From assembly GCA_028023455.1 (NCBI GenBank), contig JAQFVV010013387.1, forward strand, positions 1 through 64,000: 64,000 nucleotides of DNA. The letters run 5' to 3'. Shown here in pieces: positions 24,265 through 36,389 of the stretch. The notes beneath the pieces are model-generated. The model was not told the origin of the DNA. It was given only the letters and a program-made list of their open reading frames with translations, and ran no database searches. The DNA is from Epiperipatus broadwayi (Eukaryota; Onychophora; Udeonychophora; Euonychophora; Peripatidae). How positions within the stretch are numbered: position 1 is the first letter of the stretch; every line of letters begins with the position of its first letter. Made by a program: the position numbers and the translations under genes.

Positions 24265-27105
24265 CCAAAAGATGTAAATACATTTTTATAATATTATTCA
24301 GAAATTCAGGAAATTAAATTATTCTAATTAGTGAAAACATTTGTTGATTTCAAACAAACTCGAGACAGATTTTGCTGATATTATTATATTAAAATTTTGT
24401 GCTGATAAAGGTCTTTCAAAATAAGTTCTGAGATATAAATACGCATTTAAACTATTTATAGACTTTGCTAAAATGTATGATGAACTTCTAATTATTGAGA
24501 TGCTAGAATAAATTGCAGGAAGTTATAAAATTAAAGGTCAAAATACCAGCAATGATGATCAAGTATTACTGTTTCATCATAATATCACTGCCTGATTAGT
24601 CTGGTTTGAGGGGGGAAATTATATAATACATTATTTGGAAAAGAATAAAATATAAAACTAAATTCATTAAACCATTAAATATTATATTCTGACTGTTTAT
24701 TTAAAAGTCGATTCATATCAATATGATCAATTTCTTTTTATTTAAGAGTTCATTATCAATTTTAATTATCAAGCAGTTTTTTCACTATTAACCTAATATA
24801 CTTTGAGTACATATATATAAACATACTGATACATAAGCATAATATTAAATTAACAAAGAGATAATGACTGTGACCAAGAGCTGTCTGATATATTTAGTCT
24901 GAAAAGTCTAGATAAAATACTGGACTCAACTGTCATAAATCAAACGTCATTAAGTAATAATATATGAAAAGAATGCAGATAAAACCATGTTCAACTTTCT
25001 AATCTCATTCATTATAGTTAAAGAAACAACAATTTTTCATTCAAATAATAGTGTCAAAATTCTTGATTATTGTTATCAACTGTATAAAAAAACTCATCAT
25101 CTAGTTCATTACACTAGATAATTTCAAAACAAAAAGGAAAATAAAAAGATTAAAATTAGGGTAATGTAATTTTCCCTTTATTAACATTAGTTTAAAAAAA
25201 AAAAAAATGTTGACTATTAATAATTGGGGCCACCATGAAATAAAACCCATTTTACTGAAAAATCAAAACATTAAAAATGATTTAACTAAATAAAAACTTT
25301 GCTATTAATATACAAAAATTAATAACTTCTATATTTCATAATTCATATATGAAAACCATATGTTATTAACAAAAATAATATAATCAAAAAACAACTATAA
25401 TACAACACTAACAAATTTTACAATACATATATAAAACAATATATTATTTAGTATCACTAAATTCTTTCAATCAGTGCAATATAGTAGATGTGTAAAATTA
25501 TTGCAAGGAATAAAAAATTCTTGGATAATTCTTGATTGTGTATTGAAACTATGACTGCAATTACAGAAATTAAAAAAAAACATAAAACTAGAATTATAGA
25601 ATGAAAATAAAGTAAATTTTATCAGAGTTATCTAACAGTTTACATGCAATCCAAATGCTATAACAAATTAAAAACAGTAAATCTACAAAAAAAAAATCTG
25701 ATTTCAATCTTTCAAATTTTTACTTAAAGGGTTACTATTGTACATTCAATCTAAAAAAAAATATTCCTTCTATATGTCCTTTTTGAATAACTTGTCTGGA
25801 ATAATATAGAATGAACAAACAAAAAAAAGATAAAATTTTAAGACATAGATCACTGTCAAAGATGTTTTAAACTGAAATAGTATAGAAATATATGATGATC
25901 AAGCTGTGTTTACTTATAAATTATTGCCCTTTTTTTAAATTATATTTTTGGTTCTAAATTGATGAACTATTATGTATTACACATGATACTCAATGTTTAG
26001 TGCTTTGTGCAAATATGGTAAATGTATGATTACTTCAATAATAAATTATATATATGTACTGTTCTCTGTAAAATTAAATATGTCAACTGTAAAATCCAAT
26101 TAAGTTTGTATGATATTAATGAAATCCAGCTTGAAAAACTATTGACCTATAATTGCATTTTATGGTCATAGTGGGTTATCAAAGCAAAAGTTATTTACAT
26201 AATGAAATATACGTGCAATATAAAAAAAAAAAAAAAAATAAACCATTTCCTTTAAAAAAAAAAGAAAAAATTTTTTAAAGTTTCACAACAGTCATATTAT
26301 TATTTTCACATATATAGACATTAAAAATAATAAATAAATTAATATATTTACAATAAAATTATGAAAAAAACATATTTAATTCTTTCATGTATATTCCTGT
26401 TTTGTTTTGTTTTTAATATACCAATTATATAATGGAGCCTATTATTAAAATAAAGAATATATTTTAGTACTATCTGTTATATGTTCACTTTTTTGAGAAT
26501 GAATATTCATTGCTTTCTAGTATTTTTTTTTTTTTATAGAGTAGCTGGAATATATTTTCCCACATTTGTCATGAAATTATGCTCACAGATCCTGAACTGT
26601 TCTGAATTTTATATTGATCTTTCATAGAAAAAGACCTATTTATAATTTTTTCATTTATATGCTTTAATAAATTTGAAAAAGTTACATTTTACATTACATA
26701 ACAAAACTATAATGATAAATATTATTTTTATAATACATTATATATAGTGACATAGTTCAATATAATAGGCTTAACAATGTACATTTCATATGATTTGTAC
26801 AAAAAAGTTTGACAAATTAAGTTTTTGATATTATATAATTATCTCATACATGTAATATCTTATACTTCTGGTTTTATATAATCAATAAGATATCACGTAT
26901 ATATTTTTCTGCATACATTTTTAATTATCTATTCCATATTTCATAAATAAAATACTTTTTTTTCAAACGTACAGTATCTATTTCAAAAGTAGAACATTTT
27001 ATAATTCTTATATTGGAAGTTTTCGCAATAAATTAGCCTTTCAATTTTATTATATATATTTTATGAAGACTTTTGATATTTTTACTATAAATATTTCATA
27101 TATAT
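24265..27105. other. AT-rich DNA, nothing recognised
   Basis: Almost 3 kb of homopolymer-rich sequence without credible coding frames, RNA genes or repeat boundaries. Poly(A) runs near 25,196-25,208 and 26,222-26,240 could mark 3' ends of old insertions, but no element body was recognised next to them. Confidence 0.55.
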
Positions 27106-28232
27106 TGTAGCGGTTATGTTTCATACATTCTCGTAACAGAATCTAGAATCCAGACAGACACCAAAACTGACCAAACCAGGAGAGTGACCATCCCGAATCT
27201 GACCACAATTCAACTTGTTTGCCAGTACTCCATGAATCAAGACTCTATGAACGACCACATTTGAAGTTACACATAGTATACCCATCTTTTGCGGCCGGCA
27301 TAGGGCAGGGAAAAACACGAGACTCGTTAAATATATTAACTAACTTAATTGCTACCAGCATGAAATTAAAAATAAATTTCATAAATGGTAATTAATGCAT
27401 ATATAGTTATATCATATATATATATAATTGACTAAGAATGAATTGGATTGAAATAGGAATGAGAAATCATACGAAAACAAAATAAATTTGAACATATATT
27501 TATTAATCAAACAGAACATAAATTAATGTGGAAAAAGCATGCAGGTTTTATAGCATGAGGATTAGCATGTCTCCTCATTAAAACTTTAATTATTAATATG
27601 GGTTGACATAATTTAAAAAAATCACTAAGCTAGTGCCCACCTTAAATTAAGCCAATTCCTATTGAAAGTGGTAGCTACTATTATAAAAATGCTGTACTAA
27701 TCTTAAGCAAAATATTTTTTGTGACATTATTACTCTAACAAAGTAATGAATGTATAACTCAGCTCAGGGTAGAGATTGAACCCCAAAAACCAAAGATGTA
27801 AACTTCAATTTAATACTGAATAATTAAATTATGGGACTTATGAGATCACCAACATGCTATAGCACCAGCAAATTACAATAATAGTGCACCTTGCAGATAG
27901 ATTAGAGTTGAGGGTTTTCGTGACCAACACCGGTATCCTGGGACCGAGCGTCATGCTGCTAAAAGATTGGGGTAATTAACATGACTGCCTGGAATTATAC
28001 ATCAGGTCTTACTGGTATGTGTCCCAAAAGTAAGATGGGGTGGTCTTTCCCGAGGTCCCATCTTAAGGACAAGATGCAGCAAAATGTTAAACATTGAACG
28101 TGAATTTAAAATATATTGTAATACAAACCCTTTTACCACCTTCAGCTTGGTCGGTCTTATTTCCCAATGAGTCTATTGCAGGAAGTAAATAAAGATTGAT
28201 TTCACTCAATGTTTAATTTTACTGATCCTACA
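27106..28232 (+). mobile_element. LTR-like block (TGTAG...CTACA), possible solo LTR
   Basis: A sharply GC-richer block starts TGTAGCGG and ends GATCCTACA, giving inverted TGTAG/CTACA ends over 1,127 bp. An AATAAA signal at about 28,187 lies 40 bp before the end, as in an R-U5 region. The left flank is TATAT and the right flank ATAAT, so a 5-bp target duplication is not convincing. No gag/pol is attached. It may also be a composite of fragments. Confidence 0.4.
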
Positions 28233-28751
28233 ATAATATTTCTTGCTCATCAGATGATGTAGCACCATAGTGAAAGGGAAACTTCCCAGACCACGTTCCG
28301 TTTCACCATTTATCTGCCCGTCTGAACTACTTACGAACCTATTTTAAATTCTTATTTAATTTAAACTGTATTGTGGCTTACTATTAAATTTCCATCTTAT
28401 TGAGATTTCTGAATAGAGTAATGTACTAGTCTTAGTAATATGAAAGTATATTTAGGAATTATTTTGCCAGTCATTCAAATATACTTTCCCCTCCCTTGTA
28501 ATAATTTCTATGTATAGATTGAAACCTATAACCCAGAGTTTTATTATATTTTCTTTATCCTTCTAATGTCTCTTGATTATATAGCGTTGTTAGAATTGGC
28601 TCATAATAGTAATACTGGCCAGGCTATTACCCCTGTTTCTCTGTAATAATAATTGTTACACTTTCACTTCACGGATTTTCATGTATACTTATATTTAGTT
28701 TCATTCTCACATTCACAATGATTCAAAATAATTTAGAAGTTGGAGATTAGT

Positions 28752-31257
28752 TTTACAACTTAATAGCAGATACCAAATGCAGATAATTCAGGTTTATGCC
28801 TCAAAAAGTTCTCAAAGTGATGAAGTAGTAGATTTTTATATGGATGCACAAAAGGCTTTTCATCAGAGTAAACAACATTTTAAAATTTTTATAGGAGACT
28901 TTAATGCTAGAATTGGTAAACAAATGAAAGATGAAAGTGCTGTAGATAATTTTGGTTATGGTAATAGAAATGAAAGAGAACATAGATTTGTGGAGTTTGC
29001 AGGAAAAGGAAAACTTTATATTATGAATTATTATTTTGAGAAAAATGTTAAAAGGAAATGTACATGGAAGCATCCAAATGAAAGTACAGCAGAATTGGAT
29101 TATATTTTGACTAACAGAAAATACATATTTCAAGATTGTAATGTTCTTAATAAATTTAACAGAAGAAGTAGTAAGATGTGAAATACATGTTAGTACAAAA
29201 CTAGAGAGACAAAAATTATGAAGAAAAACAATATTTACAGTTGATATTCCTAATTTTCAGAAACATTCTAATGAATTTAAATTAGAACTTAGAAATAGGT
29301 TTCAAGTATTAGTAGATTTTGAACATGATTCAGATTTGAATGAAATTAATATGAAAACAACAGATACACTTTTAAAAACTGCAACAAAAATAGCTGGTTG
29401 AAAAAAGCAGCACTTGACCAATAACATTTTTACTGAGACTAGCGAATTTATGAAGAAAAAAAAGAATATGAAAATACACAAAAATGATGTGTTAAAAAGG
29501 ATTGAATATGTCGAATTTTGTAAAATGATGCAGAAAAGAGTTAAAAATAATATAAGAATGTATAACTGTGAACTAGGAAGGAAAGCAGTAGAAGAGAATG
29601 AAAGTCTCAAGAGTGTAAAACAACATTTTGGTATTGGTGGGAAATTTATATTTGCAATAAAAAAAAAAAGCTGGAATTATTACTAAAAAGAGAGATGACA
29701 TCATGAAATGGATAGAAGACTTTTATCAACAATTATATAGTAATAAAGAACAAATACCTCCTATATCTATTACATCTTCTGAATTGCCCAGAATTTTAAA
29801 TGAAGAAGTGATACATACAATTAAATATATGAAGAAAGAAAAGACTCCAGATAATGGTTGAATTATAATTGATATATTAAAAGAAGCAGGTGAAAAAATA
29901 GAAATTTTTTTAACAATGTTATATACCAAATGTCTAAATGATAAAGATGTATCAGATGATTGGAAGAATGTAGTATTAATCTTAATATTTAAAAAAGGTG
30001 ATAAAGAAGATATTAGAAATTACAGACCTATCAGTCTTTTATCAATTTTATACAAAATTTTTACTAAGATAATTGCAACTTGTCTACAGAGAACACTGGA
30101 CTTCCGCCAACCAAGAGAACAAGCTGGATTTAAAAGTGGTTTTAGTACAATAGATCATATCCAGGTATTGAGAGAAGTCATAGAAAGGACAAACGAATAT
30201 GAGTTGTCATTATGTTTTGGATTTGTAGATTATGAAAAGGCATTCGATTCTATACACATTTCTTCAGTGATTAAAGCATTGAATCATCAAGGTATAGATC
30301 CAAGATATTGTTATATTTTAAAGAATATTTATACAAATGCAACAGCAACAATTAGATTAGATAATGATACTGGAAAAGTGAAAAGTGTAAAACAGGGTGA
30401 CTCCATATCTCCAAAACTTTTTACAGCAGTGCTGCAAGAAGTATTTTGTGGATTAAAATGGAAAGCTAAAGGAGTGAAAGTAAATGATTATTTCAGTCAT
30501 TTAGATTTTTCAGATGATGTAGTTGTTTTTGCTAATAATGCTTTAGATCTACAGGAAATGTTGCAGTAGTTATCAGATGAAAGTAGGACTAAAGATAAAT
30601 GTTAAAATGACTAAAGTAATGTTTAATGGATTTTCTCAAAATATGAAAATAAAGATTGTTTATGATGAGTTAGAAGAAGTTAACAGTTACAAACGCCTTG
30701 GTCAGATTATTAATACAGATGGAAACATAATGGATGAAATTAATCATAGAATTAAACTTGGTTGGAGTCCTTTTAGTAGAAATAACTTGATACTAAAAGG
30801 AAATATGCCTATGTGTTTGTAAAGAAAGATTTTTAATAAATGTGTTTTACCTGTTCTTACTTGTGGATCTGAGACTTGGATACTTAAAAGCAGAGCAATA
30901 CAGACTTCAGACCACTCAAAGAAGTATGGAGAGATGTATATTGGGAGTAACAAGAAGAGATCGAAAATGCAATATATCGGTAAGAGAACAATAAGGTGTA
31001 ACTGATTTCATTGAGCAGATTAAAGTGGAGTTGGGCTGGACATACTGCTAGAAGAGATGATAATAGATGGACAATTGAAATCTTAAACTGGATTCCAAGA
31101 GATTGTAAAGGACCCAGGAAGAGACCACATGTGAGATCGATAGATGAAATAAGAAAGTGTGCAGGGGTGATGTGGAGAAGAGAAGCTAAAGATCTGAGAT
31201 GGATTAAACTTGGAGGGATGTTCATCCTGCAGTGGATTGATAACAGTTGATGATGAT
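28752..31257 (+). mobile_element. RTE-type LINE, copy 1, 5'-truncated
   Basis: Homology to copy 2 (36.39-39.17 kb) starts near 28,752 in the middle of the endonuclease and runs to a 3' end of TTGATGATGATGAT-type repeats at 31,246-31,260. A trinucleotide tail of this kind is typical of RTE elements. The reading is broken by stops and frameshifts, but long parts remain open (28,777-29,181; 29,916-30,569; 30,577-30,822; 31,011-31,250). About 400 bp of the 5' part present in copy 2 are missing, as expected from incomplete reverse transcription. Confidence 0.85.
28777..31250 (+). pseudogene. RTE ORF2 pseudogene (endonuclease and RT)
   Basis: The endonuclease part (28,777-29,181) keeps IQVYA, GDFNARIG (catalytic GDxN) and LDYILTN, the D-Y-I motif seen in RTE endonucleases. 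The RT part (29,916-30,569) has NYRPISLL, QAGFKSGFST, FVDYEKAFDS and QGDSISPKLF, with FSDD in place of the usual F-A-D-D. The C-terminal part (30,577-31,250) keeps KRLGQIIN, the S-E-T-W-I-L motif and an R-L-K-W-S-W-A-G-H segment with a basic tail. The frame is lost at about 29,160, 29,400, 29,680, 30,570 and 30,820. Confidence 0.85.
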
Positions 31258-31370
31258 GATCTTGTTTTACTTTAATCAAAATTAACAAAACTTGTAACAG
31301 CATAATTATGGAACAAATTAACTCATTGTTAAGCTCTTATAAATAAGTAACATTACTTTTACAATCATTT

Positions 31371-32045
31371 TAAAATAATACGTTGATTTTTACATTGAAT
31401 AAATCACCACACATTACAATCTGTTTGATGTTTTATTGCTTGCACACATTAATTTTAATAAATTTATTTTTGAACTGAATAGATTCTTTTAATATATTTA
31501 AAGGAGAGTTTGATTTTTCTCTCCAGTAATTTAAAAATATTTATTGTATAAGAGATCTTCGAATTATTGTTTGCACATAACAAAACGCAAATTTATCTTT
31601 TTAAAATAACACGTTTGCGAAATATGAAGATCTATAAACCGATATGTAATATGTATTACTTTAAAACTTGCTCGAAATATTATTTGAAATTATAAATAAA
31701 AAAGTTTTAAAATAACACGTTGATTTTTACACTGAATAAATCACCACACACTACAATCTGTTTGATGTTTTATTGCTTGCACACATATTAATTTTAATAA
31801 ATTTATTTTTGAACTGAATAGATCTTTTAATATATTTAAAGGAGAGTTTGATTTGTTTTCTCTCCAGTAATTTAAAAATATTTATTGTGTAAGAGATCTT
31901 CGAATTAATTGTTTGCACGTAACAAAACGCAAATTTATCTTTTTAAAATAACACGTTTGCGAAATAAAAGATCTATAAACAGAAATGTAATTTGTATTAC
32001 TTTAAAAGTTGCTTGAAATATTATTTTAAAGGTATAAAAAAAAAG
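31371..32045. repeat. tandem duplication, period 337 bp
   Basis: The segment beginning CGTTGATTTTTACA at 31,381 recurs at 31,718, and the following 330 bases match closely in order. These include TCACCACACA, GGAGAGTTTGATTT and ATAACACGTTTGCGAAATA. A weaker third unit may follow at 32,140-32,230. There is no coding capacity. The duplication begins about 115 bp after the 3' end of the RTE copy. Confidence 0.85.
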
Positions 32046-32413
32046 TTTTACAAACAATTACTTTTCAAAATAACGAAGTTCAGAAAGAAATACTGCCAGA
32101 ACGATTTTTAGCAGTTTTGAAAGATTGAAGTAAAAAAAAAAGTCGTAAAAATTACTTTTTTAAAAAAATAACAAACATTTGTACAGAAAAAAAAAGATCG
32201 ATTTTTAAAAGAAAATAATTTAAAAATATATAGATTCATCAAAGAGTGTAATTCAATGTAACCGTATTAAGTCTGAATGTATATTTAAATAATTGTGTTT
32301 TATATATTAATCATACCTTCACATTATACACTATGTTTTTTTAAGAATGTGCGTATAAAACAACCCTATGAAGCGAGTGTTAATATTGCTTCTAAATGGT
32401 TCCGTTGGAGAAA

Positions 32414-32649
32414 CAGCGCCACCTAGTGTGCTAGATTGCTGGGTAGTTGCTGTTTAGCAGACGAGATCGGTTTACCTATGGCTAACAGCACCACCAAGCA
32501 GGCAGTAGGGCAGGCAGCTACTTGGCATAAGGTTACTGTGCATACGCATGGTGAACAGTGCCATCTAGCGGCTGGAACTTGCGTCATCTGCTTTTAGCCC
32601 CTAATCTGAATATTTCTGTGGTTGCCATGGAAAACAGCGCCTCTTGTGA
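32414..32649 (-). promoter_or_regulatory. cluster of four CTCF-like motifs, about 72-bp spacing
   Basis: Read on the minus strand, CACTAGGTGGCGCTG (32,414-32,428), CCGCTAGATGGCACTG (within 32,556-32,575) and TCACAAGAGGCGCTG (32,635-32,649) fit the CTCF core CCASYAGRKGGCRSY. A weaker TGCTTGGTGGTGCTG lies at 32,486-32,500. All four point the same way, 70-79 bp apart, and each is followed by GTT and a CCAT/CCA segment about 5-8 bases on. The block is markedly GC-richer than its surroundings. It may be an insulator or boundary element, or a degenerate 72-bp tandem repeat that happens to carry the motif. Confidence 0.5.
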
Positions 32650-32699
32650 CCGCATTACAAGGGGATGACAACAACCATACATATTTTTTATTAGCTTTA

Positions 32700-35530
32700 A
32701 CATAGTTTGTGGGCTGTGAGGGTTTACATATATATTAAATTAATGTGTTTTTTTTCTCTTTTTTTTTTTTTACTAACAACTTTTTAAATGATATGAATTA
32801 CAAATAAAAGATTTCTTTAATATTTCTGCTGTTACTATTTCTGCATGTATATCCTGGTAAATGAATGAACCTGGATGGCATTTGCCATTTATTAATAAGT
32901 AATTTATTGGTAAGCAATTTATTATTAAATAATTTATCAATTTCAGCCACCTCATGGTTATTTATATTTCAGTTCACGGCACTTTCAAGCACATAATCAT
33001 TTGTTCTTATATACAATTAAAGTATCAACTCACCACCCTTCTGATAGGTTATATATTACACAAAGCAGCGTAATTAATCCTTGTTAAGATGGGGGTATTA
33101 AAGCCTTGCTCTGGAACTTAATTAACGGTATTTTCTTTAATCTTATTTTTAAAATTCTTATATAATAACTTTGGCATCTTCTTGACTCAGCCACACCCAG
33201 GAATTTGGAGAATCAAAGAGAAGCATAAACAACATTTATAATTTAACTCTTAATTCCCTCCATCATTGATGATAATAATAAAAAAATATTAAAGTAAATA
33301 ATAAATAGATTTTATATAAAATATAACTCTAGACCAGCAAAACTGACTTAATAATTAGAAAGAACATACAGATTATGTAGAGGTAATATAGGGCAAGACA
33401 AAGTAACCGTATTTTGTTTAGATTAGTTACAATTATTTATGAAAGAACAAAAATTTCTTTAAGTAATCTCGCAAATTGGAAAACAAATCATGAAAACCAT
33501 CAAACACAAAAATGCTAGATTAAATAAACTATGATTTTTAGCAACTATTAAAAAATACTGACCTCATCAGATTTTTTTAAAATAATAGATCATTATTTTT
33601 TAATTCACGGTGTTGGTTTTGCCATTTTTTAAAAAAAAAATCTATAAAAATATCACTACAGATAGTCACAGAAGCAATCTAAAATGGGGAAATTGCCAGC
33701 CCTAGATTTGAAAAAAACAGTCACACTAAATAATGAGAATTATAATCATAGAATTAATTTACATTACATAGAAATTAATTGGCTCAATAAAGTACTGCAA
33801 ATTTATTCTTCAGAAAGTAGAACTATTTTCTATTATAAAAATAATTTTATTAAGTTTATTGGTAATTGTAGAATATAAATATTGAAATGTTCAGAAACGT
33901 ATGCTCAGCTAAACTAATCCTAGTTCACTAATTCACAAGTCTGTGCGTAACATCGATATAACATTACCACAAGCTGTAGAAAGTCAAACCTCATTACCTA
34001 TGCTCCCAGGACCATTTCCATATGACCAATGCATCTGATGTTAGCATGCATGCCATTTTCTTATATTCAACTAGGTCGGGGAAATATAAAAACTTTTAAA
34101 ACTATATTAAGTAATTGTGGTAAAGAAAACACAAAATGCAAGAGATAATGTGCAAAAAAAATGTATTAGTAACCATAATAAAAGAAAATGAAAGCGCAGT
34201 AAAATTTATATGTCTAGATTTCAACCTAAGATTATATTGCATTTCTTACATGTTAAAATAAAATGTTAACTAGCTATTAAGCAGATCAATTTTTGCTAAC
34301 TTATACAATACAGGGACTATAGGCATTATATGTCTTAATAATCTCTAGTGTGGACATTTTATAATAGTTAAATGAAAAATTAATGAATAATCAAGCAGGG
34401 TTAAGATGGGAGTATGTACTTAACTATATAAAATTTACAATCATGAATAGATTACTGCCATAGACTCAGAATTAGGACAGACTGCATGCTTGGAATCTCA
34501 GGCTTTAAATTACATTAAAATAAAAAATGTGGTGCTAGGTTATGAAAACAGAGTGTCATATGGGACAGGAATGGACATCTCTGCACTTACAAGAGTAACG
34601 AATTGATTACTACCAAGCAGGACGGTCTGCATTGATAGTTATACGAATAATGGCTAAGATCCTCAGAGTATGAAACTATGAGATATGCCCACCTTTAGCG
34701 TGATCATATCTAGGAATATCTGACAAATCCATTTCCCCAAAAGCAGGAATGAACATCTGCTTGAAGAACAAAATCTATGAATTAATAAGAAATATATCTA
34801 TAAATAACACAGCAAAGCAAAATTAATTAAAATGAAAAGCGATAAATAAACTCTTAAATACGAAAGCTTGAAATTAAAAGATCAACAAAGCTAAGTGAGT
34901 GGTCATATTATAAGTTTAAACAAGCAGTCACATATTACTTTATTTTATTGGCTAAACTAAGGCCTTAAAAAGAATTAAGATTAATACCCTGCTTAATTGA
35001 AGATCTACCCTATAAGTTCTTATACATATATATATTAAAAAATACATTATATGATAGCTTGAGAGATCTACAATTTATATAAATTATTGAAACATTTATA
35101 AACTGTCCTTAACTTTATCTCAGCTAACATAAACCAAATGACAGATTTTGTTCCTTCTAATAAAATTAAAATTAACCCAGTTTTCTCATTTTATTGACTC
35201 AACTTATATTATTTTTATAAAGACAAAAAAAAAAAAACTGGTTTTCTAACTTCAAAATTAAAATCCATAATTGAAACGCATGGGTAATTACATATTCAGA
35301 AAAATAAAATATTTGACAGGCAAGGGAGGGGTTTTAAAATGTCTTTGATTTTAATTAATTTGCTTATTTTTAGGGGGGGTGGGGATTTTAAGAAACAAAA
35401 TGTGTTTACAAAATATTGCCCTCATAACAAATCTAGCATATATGCAAGATTTAAGACTAATCACATCTAGAAATATATTCAATCATTCTTAACAATATAA
35501 GTTAGTTAAAGTAAAATTAAAGAAAATGAA
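32700..35530. other. AT-rich DNA, no element resolved
   Basis: Mixed AT-rich sequence with short open frames only. Segments near 33,060-33,120, 34,390-34,640 and 34,640-34,760 have more balanced composition and could be old LTR or internal retroelement pieces related to the integrase relic at 35.5-36.0 kb. I could not establish ends or domains. Confidence 0.4.
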
Positions 35531-35540
35531 CAAAATTAAA

Positions 35541-36000
35541 TTAAACACATAAAAGAGAAACATCAATTACAATGAATTGTTTTACTGGCATAAGGGAATA
35601 CAGATTCTCATGTATAGAGTTCAAATGTGCTGCTTTTATTACCTTTGAGAAGGATTTAAAAATATAGCAAAATATGAAAAGTAGCATGAGATGTATTAGC
35701 AACGCATAGCTTTCATGGGGCAATTCACATGGTCCTAGATGATCCATTTCTAAGATATTAATAGTTGATTGAAGACAGGCTGATTTTTCAAAAAGCGTTT
35801 GGCTGAAGGTGGCTTAATTGACTAGATGGCTTCTTATTTCTGGAAGGATGGCACAGTAGATCAAGCAGCAGGCTGAAATTTTTAGATATCAGAAACATTG
35901 GCATAGGTGCACATTGGCAGATGTAAGATGAGCAGCAGTTCACAAACTCCATTGGAATTCCGAATTCATACTCCAAAGAGATCGTGAAGAGGAAGTCAAC
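35541..36000 (-). pseudogene. decayed retroelement integrase fragment
   Basis: On the minus strand, a segment reaching the end of an HHCC-type finger (a CHPSRNKKPS stretch near 35,850) is followed by LEMDHLGP at about 35,740-35,760. That is the first catalytic Asp context of Ty3-type integrases (M/I-D-H-L-G-P). An A-L-L-I core strand comes next, then a frame-shifted remainder with a V-I-K-A-A-H segment. Stops and frameshifts make it non-functional. No LTRs were located beside it. Confidence 0.5.
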
Positions 36001-36389
36001 ACCAACTCTCTACTCATTGGTTAACATAGGAAGGCAATTAGTAAAATATTCTTGATAATGACGATCTTGAAGAACCTTCTCAGAAGAACAAAGACTCAGA
36101 ATAAGAATGACTAATCTTAAACATTTTCCATGTTATTTATATGGCTTTAGACAAAAGACATATGGACTAATTTTAGTTAAAATACATTTTTGCTGGTAAC
36201 AATTTTGATCAGTTTAATGACAATTTAATCTTGTATTTATTCTATTAATTAGTAACATATCCAAATTCCTAATGTCTTTTATCTATAGCATTCCTGGCAG
36301 TAATTAAACATACACTAACACCTTTTTCTGCACATTCTAGTAAATATAAAATCCAGAGCTGACTGTGGACCCAGGCTGCAATTTGATGA

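Noticed and set aside
28801-29133. 110-codon minus-strand frame opposite the RTE endonuclease
   Set aside because: It is antisense to a recognised endonuclease with catalytic motifs; the composition is that of a shadow frame.
30884-31303. 139-codon minus-strand frame opposite the RTE C terminus
   Set aside because: It is antisense to the RTE tail and has no motif of its own.
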